A stretch of DNA of 64,000 bases from Ferrimonas balearica (GCF_019802055.1 NZ_JAHVHW010000007.1:868001-932000), one strand, 5' to 3'; positions 22,733 to 32,573 are shown, counted from the stretch's first letter. Program-made: numbers and translations. The notes: generated by a model not told the origin, from the sequence alone.

Positions 22733-24793
22733 TTACCAGATCTTCACCCGATCTTCCGGTGCGATATACATCGCGTCGGTGGGCTGTACGTTGTAGGTCT
22801 CGTAGAACTCCGGCATGTTGGCCAGCGGGCCATTGGCGCGGAACTGAGACGGGGAGTGCGGGTCGGTCGCTACACGGTTACGCAGCGCCTGCTCCTTGTA
22901 CTTGGCACGCCAGATCTGGGTAAAGCCGATAAAGAAACGCTCGTCGCCACTCAGACCATCAATGACCGGAGCGTCTTTGCCATCCAGAGCCATCTGATAG
23001 GCGCGGTAGGCGATGGTGGCGCCGGAAAGGTCGCCGATGTTCTCACCCAGAGTCAGTTTGCCGTTCACGTTCAGGTCTTCGAACACCTGATAGGCGGCGT
23101 ACTGCTTAACCAGCTTGGAACCGCGCTCCTGAAACGCCTTGAGGTCATCTTCGGTCCACCAGTTCTTCAGGTTACCGTCGCCGTCGTAGCGGGAGCCCTG
23201 GTCATCGAAGCCGTGGCCCATTTCGTGACCGATGACCGCGCCGATCCCGCCGTAGTTCACGGCATCTTCCGCTTCCATGTTAAAGAAGGGCGGTTGCAGG
23301 ATGGCGGCCGGGAACACGATCTCGTTCATGGTGGGGTTGTAGTAGGCGTTCACCGTCTGGGGAGTCATGTGCCACTCCCACTTCTGGATCGGGCCGCCCA
23401 GCTTGGCGATCTCCTGCTGGTGCTGCCACTGAGCGGCGCGCATGGAGTTGCCCACCAGATCATCGGCTTTCACTTCGAGGGTGGAGTAGTCCTGCCAGCG
23501 ATCCGGGTAACCGATCTTCGGGGTAAAGGCGGCCAGTTTCTCTTTGGCTTTCACCTTGGTTTCCGGGCTCATCCATTCCAGATCATCGATGCTCTCGCCG
23601 TAGGCGCGACGCAGGTTTTCTACCAGTTCGCTCATACGTGCCTTGGCTTCGGGGGTGAAGTGACGCTTCACGTACACCTTGCCCACGACCTCGCCAAGAT
23701 CACCGTTCACCTTGTCTACGCCGCGCTTCCAACGGGCTTTCTGCTCGGCCTGACCGTTCAGTTGGCGGGCGAAGAAGTCGAAGTTTTCGTTATCCAGGTC
23801 GGCGCTCAGCTGGCCCGCGAACGCGGTCAGGGTGTGCCAGGTCGCGTAGGTTTTCCACTCCTCCAGGGAGTGATCGTTAAACACCTCGCCAAACCCTTCG
23901 ATGTAGCTGGGCTGGTTGATGATGATGTCAGCCTGATCGGCAACACCCATGGTCTCCAGGTAACGGGACCAGTTGAAGCCGTCGGTCAGCTTGGCCAGAT
24001 CGGCAACCGCATACTTGTTGTAGCGCTTCTCGCTGTCGCGACTTTCAACGCGGGTCCAGTGGTGCTTGGCCAGGTCGGTCTCGATGGCCATCACGGTCTG
24101 GGCGCTGGCTTTCGGGTTGGGCAGGCCGGCGAGCTCAAACATCTTTTCGATGTGGGCTACGTAGCCATCACGGATCTTCTGGAAACGCTCGGCGTCGTTG
24201 AAGTAGTAGTCTCGGTCCGGCAGGGACAGGCCGTACTGCCAGATGTGGGTGGCGTAACGGCTGGAGTCTTTGGCGTCGACGCTGACGTAGAAGGCCAGCG
24301 GCGTGCCGCCGCCAATGGTCTGGCTGCGCGCGAAGTAGGCGGCCAGGTCATCTTTGCTCTTCAGCGCGGCGATGGTGTCGAATTCGCCTTTAAGCGGGGT
24401 AATGCCCAACTGCTCGATGGTGTCGGTGTCCATCATGGAGCGGTAGAGGTCAGCCACTTTCTGCTCGTCACTGCCCGCTTTCAACCCTTCGGTGGCGGCC
24501 AGTTCTTCGATGATCGCCTTAACGTCGGCCTGGGCTTTTTCGCGCAGGTCGTAGAAGGCGCCAGTGGTGGTGCGATCAGACGGGATCTCGGCGGTTTTCA
24601 GCCAGGTGCCGTTAACGTAGCCGTAGAAGTCGTCCTGAGGGCGGATGCTGCTATCGAAGTTTTGCAGCTCGATGCCTGAGCCCAGCGCTTTCTGCACCGC
24701 TTCAGCGGTCGGGGTCTGAGCAGTTTCAGTTTGACTGCAGGCGGCAAGTACCAGTGCGGAGGCGCACAGGCCACCAATAATCAGCTTTTTCAT
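22733..24793 (-). CDS. pepO: M13-family metallopeptidase lipoprotein (PepO-like)
   Basis: The protein has 686 residues from ATG 24793. The lipobox ASALVLAACSQ predicts a lipoprotein. The zinc site is HEMGH at 523-527 (VIGHEMGHGFDDQG), preceded by NAYYNPTMNEIVFPAAIL, which positions substrate, and followed by the ENIGDLSG third-ligand segment. The C-terminus VKIW is the usual M13 ending. Neprilysin-type enzymes cleave short peptides on the hydrophobic side of residues. The protein is probably on the periplasmic face of a membrane. It has its own terminator. Confidence 0.94.
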   Translation of the reverse strand: MKKLIIGGLCASALVLAACSQTETAQTPTAEAVQKALGSGIELQNFDSSIRPQDDFYGYVNGTWLKTAEIPSDRTTTGAFYDLREKAQADVKAIIEELAATEGLKAGSDEQKVADLYRSMMDTDTIEQLGITPLKGEFDTIAALKSKDDLAAYFARSQTIGGGTPLAFYVSVDAKDSSRYATHIWQYGLSLPDRDYYFNDAERFQKIRDGYVAHIEKMFELAGLPNPKASAQTVMAIETDLAKHHWTRVESRDSEKRYNKYAVADLAKLTDGFNWSRYLETMGVADQADIIINQPSYIEGFGEVFNDHSLEEWKTYATWHTLTAFAGQLSADLDNENFDFFARQLNGQAEQKARWKRGVDKVNGDLGEVVGKVYVKRHFTPEAKARMSELVENLRRAYGESIDDLEWMSPETKVKAKEKLAAFTPKIGYPDRWQDYSTLEVKADDLVGNSMRAAQWQHQQEIAKLGGPIQKWEWHMTPQTVNAYYNPTMNEIVFPAAILQPPFFNMEAEDAVNYGGIGAVIGHEMGHGFDDQGSRYDGDGNLKNWWTEDDLKAFQERGSKLVKQYAAYQVFEDLNVNGKLTLGENIGDLSGATIAYRAYQMALDGKDAPVIDGLSGDERFFIGFTQIWRAKYKEQALRNRVATDPHSPSQFRANGPLANMPEFYETYNVQPTDAMYIAPEDRVKIW

Positions 24794-24916
24794 CCACGTA
24801 TCCTTATGGAGAGGAGGCAATTGTGACATTGGGATACTAACCAGCGATCCCAGAAGCGTCAAAGGATGGGAAAAAACAAGGTGTAAACGGATTTTTCACA
24901 GCTTGGTCAAGGAAGT

Positions 24917-24942
24917 AAAACGCCGGGAAAGAGTCCCGGCGT
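24917..24942 (-). terminator. terminator of the Cys-repeat protein gene
   Basis: ACGCCGGGA / TCCCGGCGT with a five-base loop and, on the minus strand, TTTTAC after it. The T tract is short. Confidence 0.6.
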
Positions 24943-24968
24943 GAGATGAGTTGGGAGACCAGACTGCC

Positions 24969-25349
24969 TCAGGGCTTTTCAGATTTCTGCTGATGACACA
25001 TCAACTTACCTGAAGGGTGCTCCATGCACTGGCCTGCCATTTCGTTGCCGCCCTGACCGGACAGGACACAGGCATCGCCAACGGATTTATCTTCACAGGC
25101 CACCATCAACTGCTGAGCCGCTTTGTCCCGCCCCTTTCCTTCCGGATGGCAGAACAGTGTGTCGTTGGCGCTTTGGCACACACCGGTAATCTCATCGCCA
25201 CTTTGGCGACTGAACTGGCAGGCGTCCCCCTCGGCTTTGTCTTTGCATGGCACCACCATCTCTTTGGGCATTTCGTGGTGCGCGGCCAGTGCCGGGCCTG
25301 CCAGCAGCAGTGGAAGGATCATCAGGGCGAATCGCGTATGGATTTTCAT
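24969..25349 (-). CDS. periplasmic protein with two Cys-rich repeats
   Basis: The protein has 126 residues. The signal peptide is MKIHTRFALMILPLLLAGPALA. The mature part is two repeats of about 40 residues: CKDKAEGDACQF...GVCQSANDTLFCH and CEDKSVGDACVL...GQCMEHPSGKLMCH. Each has four Cys in the order C-x8-C-xn-C-x8/9-C-H, and a conserved EGDAC/VGDAC. The pattern suggests two internally disulfide-bonded modules or a metal-binding protein. I do not recognise a named family. It is alone on its transcript, followed by a short-tract terminator. Confidence 0.7.
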   Translation of the reverse strand: MKIHTRFALMILPLLLAGPALAAHHEMPKEMVVPCKDKAEGDACQFSRQSGDEITGVCQSANDTLFCHPEGKGRDKAAQQLMVACEDKSVGDACVLSGQGGNEMAGQCMEHPSGKLMCHQQKSEKP

Positions 25350-25452
25350 GGTGAAGCTCCTTTTGGATGATGCTCTTATCCTAGTCGAGGGGGGCGGCGC
25401 CTGCGCAGCTCGTACATTGCTGCGGTATGGCGTTAGGGGCAGCCCGGAGGGC

Positions 25453-26280
25453 TCAGAATTCGTAGATCAGCATCACCGCGGGACCCCGGTAGTTGAACTT
25501 GACGTCCACATTGCTGAAGCGGCGCTCCTCATCCACCTTGACCCCGTAATCCTGCCAGGCAACAGCGAAAGCCAGCTTTTGGGTGAAGTAGTAGCTGGCC
25601 TGGAGACGGAGGTCGAGCAGGCGACCTTTGTAGTCATCAAAACTGACGCGCAGGTATTGGGCGTTGGCGAGCAAAAGAAGGCGATCGGCGGCTTGCCAGG
25701 CCAGTGTCAGACCGACGTTGGGCAGGGGAGCGGTGACTTTGCCAATGGCGTTGGTTTCTGTGATGGTGTTGACGCCATCATCGGAGACGATCTCCAACTG
25801 GCCACCGATGCGGGCGTCGATGTCCATCACATGAGCGCCCACTGTCCCCATCACGCCGTACTTGTCGCTCTGGAAAAAGCTGTAGCCGTAGGTGATTTGG
25901 TAGATGTCGATGTCCAGCTGGGAGTTGACGAAAGCACCGGAATTTACCCGGTAGGTCTCCCCCTCCCAGGTGAACTCATAGCTCTTTTCGCTGCGGACGG
26001 TTTCGGCGTTGCGGTGGAGGGTGATGTAGTTCAGCGCCAGCATATGGCGCTCATTGAACCGGTAGGTGAGTTCAAAGAAGGGGCTGAACTTGGACTCTTC
26101 CAGAGCGAGGTCGGACTCGAAGTCGATGCGGATGGGGTCACCCGCTCCGGTAATCACGGCCCCAAAGCTGGAGTCCACGTCGGCCCAGAATCCCCCGGCC
26201 TTGAGGGCAAAACCGGGGTCGTAGGGGCGGGCCTGTATCAGGCTACAAACACCCCACAACAGCAAAAGCAGAAATCGCAT
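25453..26280 (-). CDS. outer-membrane beta-barrel protein
   Basis: The protein has 275 residues. Signal peptide MRFLLLLLWGVCSLIQA is followed by a series of amphipathic strands (FSPFFELTYRFNERHMLALN, IDIYQITYGYSFFQSDKYG, LLDLRLQASYYFTQKLAFAVAW) and a terminal strand ending VMLIYEF, with the C-terminal Phe recognised by the Bam machinery. About 12 strands fit the length. No function can be assigned. It lies 100 nt upstream of the Cys-repeat gene and 36 nt downstream of the EamA gene, on the same strand. Confidence 0.72.
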   Translation of the reverse strand: MRFLLLLLWGVCSLIQARPYDPGFALKAGGFWADVDSSFGAVITGAGDPIRIDFESDLALEESKFSPFFELTYRFNERHMLALNYITLHRNAETVRSEKSYEFTWEGETYRVNSGAFVNSQLDIDIYQITYGYSFFQSDKYGVMGTVGAHVMDIDARIGGQLEIVSDDGVNTITETNAIGKVTAPLPNVGLTLAWQAADRLLLLANAQYLRVSFDDYKGRLLDLRLQASYYFTQKLAFAVAWQDYGVKVDEERRFSNVDVKFNYRGPAVMLIYEF

Positions 26281-26316
26281 AGCGCCATAGTGAGTTAACC
26301 AATGCTTAACAACAGT

Positions 26317-27216
26317 TTAAGCGGGTTCCGGCGTGCGTGCCCACAAAGTTTTCTTCAATTTTTGCGAGAGCCATACACCACCCAGTGCCAGACCGCCGCC
26401 AAGCAGGTGATAGCCGTGGATGCTCTCGCCCAGCAGCGGGATGGCGCTGGCGGTGGTGAGGACCGGCACCAGGTTCATAAAGTTGGCGTTGCGGCTGGCC
26501 CCCAGTTTGGCGATACCCTGCATCCAGCAGAATGGCGCCAGCACGGAGGCGAAGATGCCCGCATAGAGTACCAGTGGCAGAGCCTCCTGGCTCAAGGTCA
26601 TTGAGGGGCTCAATACCGCTGCCGGAGAGAGCCAAATCAACCCCAGCAGGATCTGAACGTAGAGCGACTGCCAGGTGGTCAGGGGCAAGATCCAACGCTT
26701 GATCAGAACACCATACAACGCATAGGCCGTCGCACCGACCAGCAGCATCGCGTCACCCGGGTTCATGCCCTGATCCAGGATCTGGGTGGGATGCCCATGA
26801 CCAAGCAGGATCGCCAGACCCAAAAAGGAGAGGGCGCTCCCAACCAGTGCGCCAACCGTTGGCGCATCACGCAGAATGATGACACTGAGCAACAGAGTAA
26901 TCAGGGGCACCAGGGCGCCGATCAGGCCCATATTGGTGGCCGTAGTGCTGGCGGCCGCCAGGTACGCCAGGCTTTGAAACGCCACAATACCCAGGGCGGC
27001 CAGGATGGTCAGGCGTCCCAGGTTCTTGATGATGATCCGCCGCACCCGCCAGACAGAGGGCAGGACAAAGGGGGTGAGCAGCATTGCCGCCAGCGCCCAT
27101 CGGTAAAACGCGATGGCCGCAGGGGAGATCACGTCCACCGAGAGCTTGCCGACAAGGTTGTTTCCAGCCCAGAACACAACGGCAGCAATAGGATAGAGGT
27201 AAGCTCGATTGATCAC
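26317..27216 (-). CDS. EamA/DMT-family transporter
   Basis: The protein has 299 residues from GTG 27216, which has GGAG 8 nt upstream; the open frame extends a further 44 residues without homology. Ten hydrophobic segments form two EamA repeats (AAVVFWAGNNLVGKL... and DAMLLVGATAYALYGVLIKRW...). Such proteins export metabolites or amino acids across the inner membrane. It is divergent from an AraC-type regulator across 90 nt, as in other AraC/DMT pairs such as nimR/nimT-like loci, so the regulator probably controls it. Confidence 0.87.
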   Translation of the reverse strand: MINRAYLYPIAAVVFWAGNNLVGKLSVDVISPAAIAFYRWALAAMLLTPFVLPSVWRVRRIIIKNLGRLTILAALGIVAFQSLAYLAAASTTATNMGLIGALVPLITLLLSVIILRDAPTVGALVGSALSFLGLAILLGHGHPTQILDQGMNPGDAMLLVGATAYALYGVLIKRWILPLTTWQSLYVQILLGLIWLSPAAVLSPSMTLSQEALPLVLYAGIFASVLAPFCWMQGIAKLGASRNANFMNLVPVLTTASAIPLLGESIHGYHLLGGGLALGGVWLSQKLKKTLWARTPEPA

Positions 27217-27280
27217 GCAAAAACTCCGCGATAAAAGGGGGAACAGGGGAAAAAAGACGGGCGCATTGTATAGTGACTTT

Positions 27281-27300
27281 TTCGCATGATATAACGCGAA
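27281..27300. promoter_or_regulatory. inverted repeat in the EamA/AraC divergent region
   Basis: TTCGC (27281-27285) and GCGAA (27296-27300) are separated by 10 nt that include TGATATAA, a possible -10. It is a candidate operator for the AraC-type protein. Confidence 0.4.
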
Positions 27301-27306
27301 TCGGAC

Positions 27307-28134
27307 ATGATGTGCCGGAACACGGACAAGATGCGCGATCAGTATCACTACCCCCTGCCTCTGGACCCCTCAGAGGGCACCATTTACATCCATAGCGAAG
27401 AGATCGCTCCGGAGACCACCTTTCTTCCCCACAGCCACCCCTGGGGGCAGCTCAACATGGTGGATGCCGGTGTGGTGGAGCTGTCGGTGGGTGGTCAGCT
27501 TTTCCTTTCGCCGCCCCAGTACGCCATCTGGATACCGCCGGACGTTGAACACACCAGTTACAGCCGACAGCGGGTGGCGTATCGGGCGGTTTACGTCAAT
27601 CGGGATTGGGCCAGCAACCTGCCGGATGAGCCCTGCATGTTGATGGTGTCGCCGTTGATCCGCGCCATCATTGCCGACTTTGGCGCCCGCCAGGTGGACC
27701 ACCCCAGGACACCTGCCGATCGTCGGATGGCGCGGGTGCTGGTGGATCAGCTCGCCCTGGCTGAGCCTTTGGCGGCGTATCTGCCCAGCACCAGTGATCC
27801 AATGCTGGTGCCCATACTTGAGGCGCTGCAGGCGGATCCGGCGAACAATGACACGCTGGCCCAGTGGGCCCGCCGTCGCCACACCACAGAGCGTACCCTG
27901 GCGCGCCGATGTCAGAAGGCCCTCTCCATGAGTTTCAGTGACTGGCGTTCCCGGCTTCGTTTCCTTGCTTCATTGGGGATGCTGAAAAAGGGGCTGTCGG
28001 TCAAAGAGGTGGCGCTGGAACTGGGGTACAGTTCCTCGTCGGCGTTTATCACGCTGTTTCGCCGCCACGCAGGTACCTCGCCAGAGCAATATCGGCGGGC
28101 GAGGGGGCTGAAAGAGGGGCGAACGCTGGAGTAG
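27307..28134 (+). CDS. AraC-family regulator with cupin sensor domain
   Basis: The protein has 275 residues from ATG 27307; an ATG at 27331 would shorten it by eight residues. An N-terminal cupin (ETTFLPHSHPWGQLNMVDAG, with HSH...) is followed by two HTH motifs in the last 100 residues (LAQWARRRHTTERTLARRCQ and SVKEVALELGYSSSSAFITLFRRHAGTSPEQYRR). The group resembles NimR-type regulators, which control an adjacent divergent exporter. The EamA gene is the obvious target, via the palindrome at 27281-27300. Confidence 0.88.
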   Translation: MMCRNTDKMRDQYHYPLPLDPSEGTIYIHSEEIAPETTFLPHSHPWGQLNMVDAGVVELSVGGQLFLSPPQYAIWIPPDVEHTSYSRQRVAYRAVYVNRDWASNLPDEPCMLMVSPLIRAIIADFGARQVDHPRTPADRRMARVLVDQLALAEPLAAYLPSTSDPMLVPILEALQADPANNDTLAQWARRRHTTERTLARRCQKALSMSFSDWRSRLRFLASLGMLKKGLSVKEVALELGYSSSSAFITLFRRHAGTSPEQYRRARGLKEGRTLE

Positions 28135-28170
28135 AATGATTCGTCAGTTAACACGAAGGAGGAATGTTCG

Positions 28171-28809
28171 GTGAGTGACCTCAGCGACATCCGTCGAGAG
28201 TATTTGAAAGGGGGCCTGCGTCGTAAAGACCTGCCTGAAGATCCCATGGCGCTGTTTGAGCGCTGGTTGGGGCAGGCAAAAGACGCGCAGGTACTGGACC
28301 CGACCGCCATGAGCCTGGCCACGGTGGATGAGCAGGGCCGCCCATTTCAGCGCATCGTGCTGCTGAAGCAGTTTGATGAGAAAGGGTTTGTGTTTTACAC
28401 CAACCTGGGCAGCCGCAAGTCCAAGCATATCGCCCATAACAACCAGGTGAGTCTGCTGTTCCCCTGGCAGAGCCTGGATCGGCAGATACACATCACTGGC
28501 ACGGCGGAGAAGCTCAGTGCTGGCGAGGCATTAAAGTACTTTATGACCCGTCCGCGGGACAGTCAGTTGGGTGCCTGGGTGTCTCAGCAGAGTGCCCCCA
28601 TCTCGGCACGGGGTGTACTGGAATCCAAGTTTCTTGAGCTGAAGCAGAAGTTCGCCAAAGGTGAGGTGCCCCTGCCGGAGTTTTGGGGCGGCTACCGCGT
28701 CAAGGCGGACAGTTTCGAGTTTTGGCAGGGTGGAGCCAAACGCCTGCATGACCGCTTCCTCTACACGTTGGAGGAGGATCAGTGGCAGGTGGAGCGCCTC
28801 GCGCCTTAA
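28171..28809 (+). CDS. pdxH: pyridoxamine 5'-phosphate oxidase
   Basis: The protein has 212 residues from GTG 28171 (AAGGAGGAA 9 nt upstream). The family pattern is complete: [36 protein letters not shown] (FMN), [10 protein letters not shown], and the C-terminal signature [14 protein letters not shown] with the active-site Arg/His. PdxH oxidises pyridoxine or pyridoxamine phosphate to PLP using FMN. It overlaps the convergent GNAT gene by 4 nt at the stop codons. The PLP supplied would serve enzymes such as DsdA elsewhere in the window. Confidence 0.97.
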   Translation: MSDLSDIRREYLKGGLRRKDLPEDPMALFERWLGQAKDAQVLDPTAMSLATVDEQGRPFQRIVLLKQFDEKGFVFYTNLGSRKSKHIAHNNQVSLLFPWQSLDRQIHITGTAEKLSAGEALKYFMTRPRDSQLGAWVSQQSAPISARGVLESKFLELKQKFAKGEVPLPEFWGGYRVKADSFEFWQGGAKRLHDRFLYTLEEDQWQVERLAP

Positions 28810-29249
28810 GGCAGGACTCTTCGTAACGATACGGGGCGGGGAAGCATCAGGCTGACCTGCCCCGTTTCATGTTGCTGTTCGATACGCCAGCCCAGGTGTT
28901 GGTAAAACCCCATTGCCGCCGTATTCGCATCGGTTTGAAGGTGAACTTCACGGGCGCCCCGCCAGAACAGATAACGGCAGCCCTGCTGCAGCAGAATGCG
29001 TCCCAACCCCTGACCCTGACTTACAGGGTCGACATAGAGTGCCCAGATTGCAGCGTCACTCAGGCTGACGATAACAAACCCTTTGTCTCCCTGCCTATCG
29101 CCGCCTAACCAGCCCCGGCCGGTTCGCGACAGATAGCGGGCGTAGAGAGTGTCGGGCCGATCCCGGTCGGCGGGATATTCCGTCACCCGGTGACGTATCG
29201 CCTGCAAACTGGCGATGTCAGTGAGGCCAGCCCGTCGCAGTTGCCACAT
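28806..29249 (-). CDS. GNAT-family N-acetyltransferase
   Basis: The protein has 147 residues from ATG 29249, chosen because GGAG is 6 nt upstream; in-frame ATGs at 29273 and 29291 lack one. Motif A is [20 protein letters not shown], with QGQGLG for the CoA pyrophosphate. The C-terminal part [20 protein letters not shown] is the usual motif B (xFYxxxGF). The acceptor substrate is unknown. It is convergent with pdxH, overlapping by 4 nt. Confidence 0.85.
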   Translation of the reverse strand: MWQLRRAGLTDIASLQAIRHRVTEYPADRDRPDTLYARYLSRTGRGWLGGDRQGDKGFVIVSLSDAAIWALYVDPVSQGQGLGRILLQQGCRYLFWRGAREVHLQTDANTAAMGFYQHLGWRIEQQHETGQVSLMLPRPVSLRRVLP

Positions 29250-29402
29250 AGTCCGCTCCAAAGGAAAGCTCATTGCAGTTCTAGACTGCAATCCAATCCG
29301 CCGCCAATTTTCCGAGCGAACCGAGGCTTTTCCCTTGTGGGCAGCATGTTAACGGATATAGTCTAGCGATGTACTCGGATATTCTGCGACAAGGACGATG
29401 AC

Positions 29403-31598
29403 ATGGGGAAAAAGGCGCTGGCACCTTACCGCATTTTTGCTGGTCGCCTGCTGACCTCCACCGCTCTCGGGCTGTTTGGTTACTTCATCAACTGCTACCC
29501 GGTCCCACTGTTCTCCAACATCGAACTGGTGTTGGGCAACACTCTGATCCTGCTCTGTGCCAGTCGGCTCGGCCCTTATTACACTTTGTGGTGTGCCGCC
29601 CTGGCGATCTCGGGTCTGGCCCAGGCCTGGGGCCACCATTATGTTTACCTGACCTACGGCCTGGAAGCTCTGGTGGTGTGTCTGCTGCGGCGTCGTGGCT
29701 GGTATCTGCTTTATGCCGACCTGTTCTACTGGTGTTTCCTTGGAATGCCGATAACCGCGCTGGTGATTCTCCAGTTCTTCACCATTCCGGTGGATTACCA
29801 GTTTTTCACTGTGGTGAAACAGGGGTTCAATGGCTTCCTCTACACGGCGTTGGCGTCGCTAATCAGCTTGCTGATACCCAGTGGCTGGTTCCGGCTAATC
29901 CGTCAGCAGCCCAATGTACTGCGCACCTTTCGCCAGAAGCTGGTTCACGCCGTTCTGGTCATGCTGAGTCTGGTGTTTATCGGCTCGATGCTGGTGGCCA
30001 GTCGAAACCTGGTGATCACGCAGCAGCAGTTGCTGGCGTTTAATCTGAATGAGCGGAGCGCTCATCTGGTCCACGAATACCAACGGTATCTGGATTTCCA
30101 CCAACGCGCCGTGCTTAACGCCAGTCAGTGGCTGCTCCGTGGGGTGTATGAAGATGAGTGGCAGGGTGCGCTTGAACAACTGCATCGTCAGTATCCCGGC
30201 TACCTCACCATGTTGATGACCGACAGCACAGGGCGGATTACCCAAGCCAGTCCAAGCCATTTGATGGCGGGAAATCCTGTGCTGTCCGTCGCCGATCGAA
30301 ACTACTTCAAAGTGCCGATGACAGAGGGGCGCCCCTATATTTCAGCCCTGCTTCAGGGCCGAGGATTTGGCCAGGATCCCATCGTCGCCATCAGCGCGCC
30401 CATTCTCGGCGAGGATCTGCAGCCGGTGGGCATTGTTGAAGGCTCGCTGGATCTCACTCATATCGCCAATGACACCAATCACAGCCACTGGGGTGAGGTG
30501 GCGATGGTGCTTACCGACAGTGAAAGCCGGGTGATCTATGCCAGTGAGATCCTCAAGCTCAATGTGTTCTCACCCTTTGAGTTTTTGAAGCTTAAGGAGG
30601 TTGAGGGGTTTGATCTCTCATTGATGAACATCCACAGCACAAGCTCCTCCGTTGGCGAGTACTTCTATCACCATACGACGTTGGCAAATGGCTGGCGTTT
30701 GTACGTGATGTTGCCCTACCGGCCCTTGGCAGAGCGATTGGAAGCCTACTACATGCTGGGGATTGGCCTGTTGGTCATCGGCATGGTGCTGGCGACGTTG
30801 CTGGCCCGTCAGATTGGCGCTTACCTGACGTCTCCCCTGGAGTTTCTGGTGCGCAAACTGATGCAGCGCCAGCAATCGGAGGATCCACTCAGTCGGCTTC
30901 CCGCGCTGCCACGGGGTTCCGCACTGGAGGTGCGGACTCTGTACGATGAGCTGGAAACCAATCGCAGTGCGCTTCGGGCCTATCAGCACTCACTGGAGGA
31001 GTTGGTGGCAACCCGCACCGCGCAGTTGGAGGCCGCTAACGCCAAACTGGCCCAATTGGCACATCGCGATGGTTTGACCGGCGCGTACAATCGCCGCTAT
31101 TTCGATCAGCAGTTTGAGACGGCAAGGCAACACTGTGTACGTGGTGAGGGTCAACTGGGACTGGCGTTGATCGACATTGATCACTTCAAGGCGATCAATG
31201 ACAACCACGGACACCTGGTGGGTGATGATTGCCTGAAGTCGCTGGTGACCTTGATCCAAAACCACTTCACCCGCAAGCTGGATCTGCTGGCGCGCTACGG
31301 TGGTGAGGAGTTTGTACTGCTTCTGCCACACAGCCGTCCGGAAGAGTTGATCCCGAAACTGGAGACACTTCGGCGTAAAGTTGCGGATTCTCCTTTGAGC
31401 TTCACTGCAGATGGTGAACCTCTCCATGTTACGGTCAGTATCGGTCTGTTCGTGGCGGAGCCAGAGTTCAGCACAGTGCAGACGGATTGGATCCTGGCGG
31501 CAGATACCGCGTTATATCAGGCTAAACAGGGCGGCCGTAATCGACTCTGCCTGGCAGATTCGACCACCCAGGATACGGAAACCGTGAGATCGGTCTAA
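29403..31598 (+). CDS. membrane diguanylate cyclase with Cache-like sensor
   Basis: The protein has 731 residues. Five to six N-terminal transmembrane segments (about 10-160) precede another at about 178-198, an extracytoplasmic Cache-like domain (about 200-440; DRNYFKVPMTEGRPYIS...PIVAISAPI), a transmembrane helix near 450-470, a short coiled linker (540-560) and the GGDEF domain. The active site is GGEEF at 633-637, and an inhibitory I-site RKLD stands at 624-627, five residues before it. It should make cyclic di-GMP in response to an extracytoplasmic ligand, with product inhibition. No EAL domain is present. AAGGA lies 8 nt before the ATG. Confidence 0.92.
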   Translation: MGKKALAPYRIFAGRLLTSTALGLFGYFINCYPVPLFSNIELVLGNTLILLCASRLGPYYTLWCAALAISGLAQAWGHHYVYLTYGLEALVVCLLRRRGWYLLYADLFYWCFLGMPITALVILQFFTIPVDYQFFTVVKQGFNGFLYTALASLISLLIPSGWFRLIRQQPNVLRTFRQKLVHAVLVMLSLVFIGSMLVASRNLVITQQQLLAFNLNERSAHLVHEYQRYLDFHQRAVLNASQWLLRGVYEDEWQGALEQLHRQYPGYLTMLMTDSTGRITQASPSHLMAGNPVLSVADRNYFKVPMTEGRPYISALLQGRGFGQDPIVAISAPILGEDLQPVGIVEGSLDLTHIANDTNHSHWGEVAMVLTDSESRVIYASEILKLNVFSPFEFLKLKEVEGFDLSLMNIHSTSSSVGEYFYHHTTLANGWRLYVMLPYRPLAERLEAYYMLGIGLLVIGMVLATLLARQIGAYLTSPLEFLVRKLMQRQQSEDPLSRLPALPRGSALEVRTLYDELETNRSALRAYQHSLEELVATRTAQLEAANAKLAQLAHRDGLTGAYNRRYFDQQFETARQHCVRGEGQLGLALIDIDHFKAINDNHGHLVGDDCLKSLVTLIQNHFTRKLDLLARYGGEEFVLLLPHSRPEELIPKLETLRRKVADSPLSFTADGEPLHVTVSIGLFVAEPEFSTVQTDWILAADTALYQAKQGGRNRLCLADSTTQDTETVRSV

Positions 31599-31684
31599 CC
31601 ATTAACCGTCTGAACGCTGCTTCGACCACTGCTGGGGTTGAATGGGGTTATAGTGGCTCGGTTTGTCAAAGACTTGAGGGATGC

Positions 31685-32338
31685 ATGGCGAGTTTACAGC
31701 ACCTGTTTGAGCGCAATCGCGAGTGGGCCAAACAGATTGAAGCGGATAACCCGGACTTTTTCTCTGAACTGGAGCATCAGCAGTCGCCAGAGTACCTTTG
31801 GATCGGCTGCTCTGACAGCCGGGTGCCTGCCAATCAGATTATCGATCTGGCGCCCGGGGAGATCTTCGTTCACCGTAACATCGCCAATGTGGTGGTGCAT
31901 TCGGACCTGAATGCCCTGTCGGTGATTCAATACGCGGTGGATGTGCTTAAGGTGAAGCACATCATGGTGGTGGGGCACTATGGTTGCGGTGGCGTGATGG
32001 CCGCACTGAACGACAGTCGCCTGGGCCTGGCCACCAACTGGCTTCGCCACGTTCGTGATGTGTATGAGGACCATCGGGACCAGGTGGATGCCCTGTCCCC
32101 GGAGATGCAGCATCGACGCCTGTGCGAACTCAATGTGATCGCCCAGGTGATCAACACCTGCCAGACCACCATTGTCAAAGACGCCTGGGCGCGTGGCCAG
32201 GGGCTGACCATCCATGGTTGGGTTTACGACCTCGCGGACGGACTGCTGCGTGATCTGGATGTCTCTGTCTCCGAACCCTCTGAACTGCTCCCCAAAAGTC
32301 AGGCATCCATTCTGGGTCTGGCCAAACTCAAATCCTGA
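31685..32338 (+). CDS. can: beta-class carbonic anhydrase
   Basis: The protein has 217 residues, the usual length of the Escherichia Can type. Zinc ligands are C42, H98 and C101, with the D44-R46 dyad in CSDSRVPAN. It interconverts CO2 and bicarbonate in the cytoplasm. SD-like GAGGG lies upstream of the ATG. A weak hairpin CCATAAG/CTTATGG (32361-32385) follows the stop; the rest of the 255-nt gap to the next gene shows nothing I can identify. Confidence 0.96.
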   Translation: MASLQHLFERNREWAKQIEADNPDFFSELEHQQSPEYLWIGCSDSRVPANQIIDLAPGEIFVHRNIANVVVHSDLNALSVIQYAVDVLKVKHIMVVGHYGCGGVMAALNDSRLGLATNWLRHVRDVYEDHRDQVDALSPEMQHRRLCELNVIAQVINTCQTTIVKDAWARGQGLTIHGWVYDLADGLLRDLDVSVSEPSELLPKSQASILGLAKLKS

Positions 32339-32544
32339 GTACGCTCCGTATTGAATCAGACCATAAGTCGTTCAGAGGCTTATGGTTTGGCAGTGTCACT
32401 CTGCTGCCCGGCCATGCTCGGTTCCGCGCTGCACCGAAAGTGTGATTGAGCGAGATGGAGCGCCTGTTCCACGATTCCTATGGAGTCGGCTAGCGACGAA
32501 GGAACGAAAGGCGATTAAGGCTGCTAACGCAGGGCGTAAAAGCC

Positions 32545-32573
32545 AAAAAAGACCGGGGGTTCCGGTCTTTTTT
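32545..32573. terminator. bidirectional terminator
   Basis: AAAAAAGACCGG / CCGGTCTTTTTT has A and T tracts on both sides and lies between can (plus) and the small minus-strand gene at 32594. Confidence 0.9.

Noticed and set aside
22664..24679. 671-residue plus-strand open frame
   Set aside because: Antisense shadow of the M13 peptidase; no homology, and the sense frame has the HEMGH site and lipobox.
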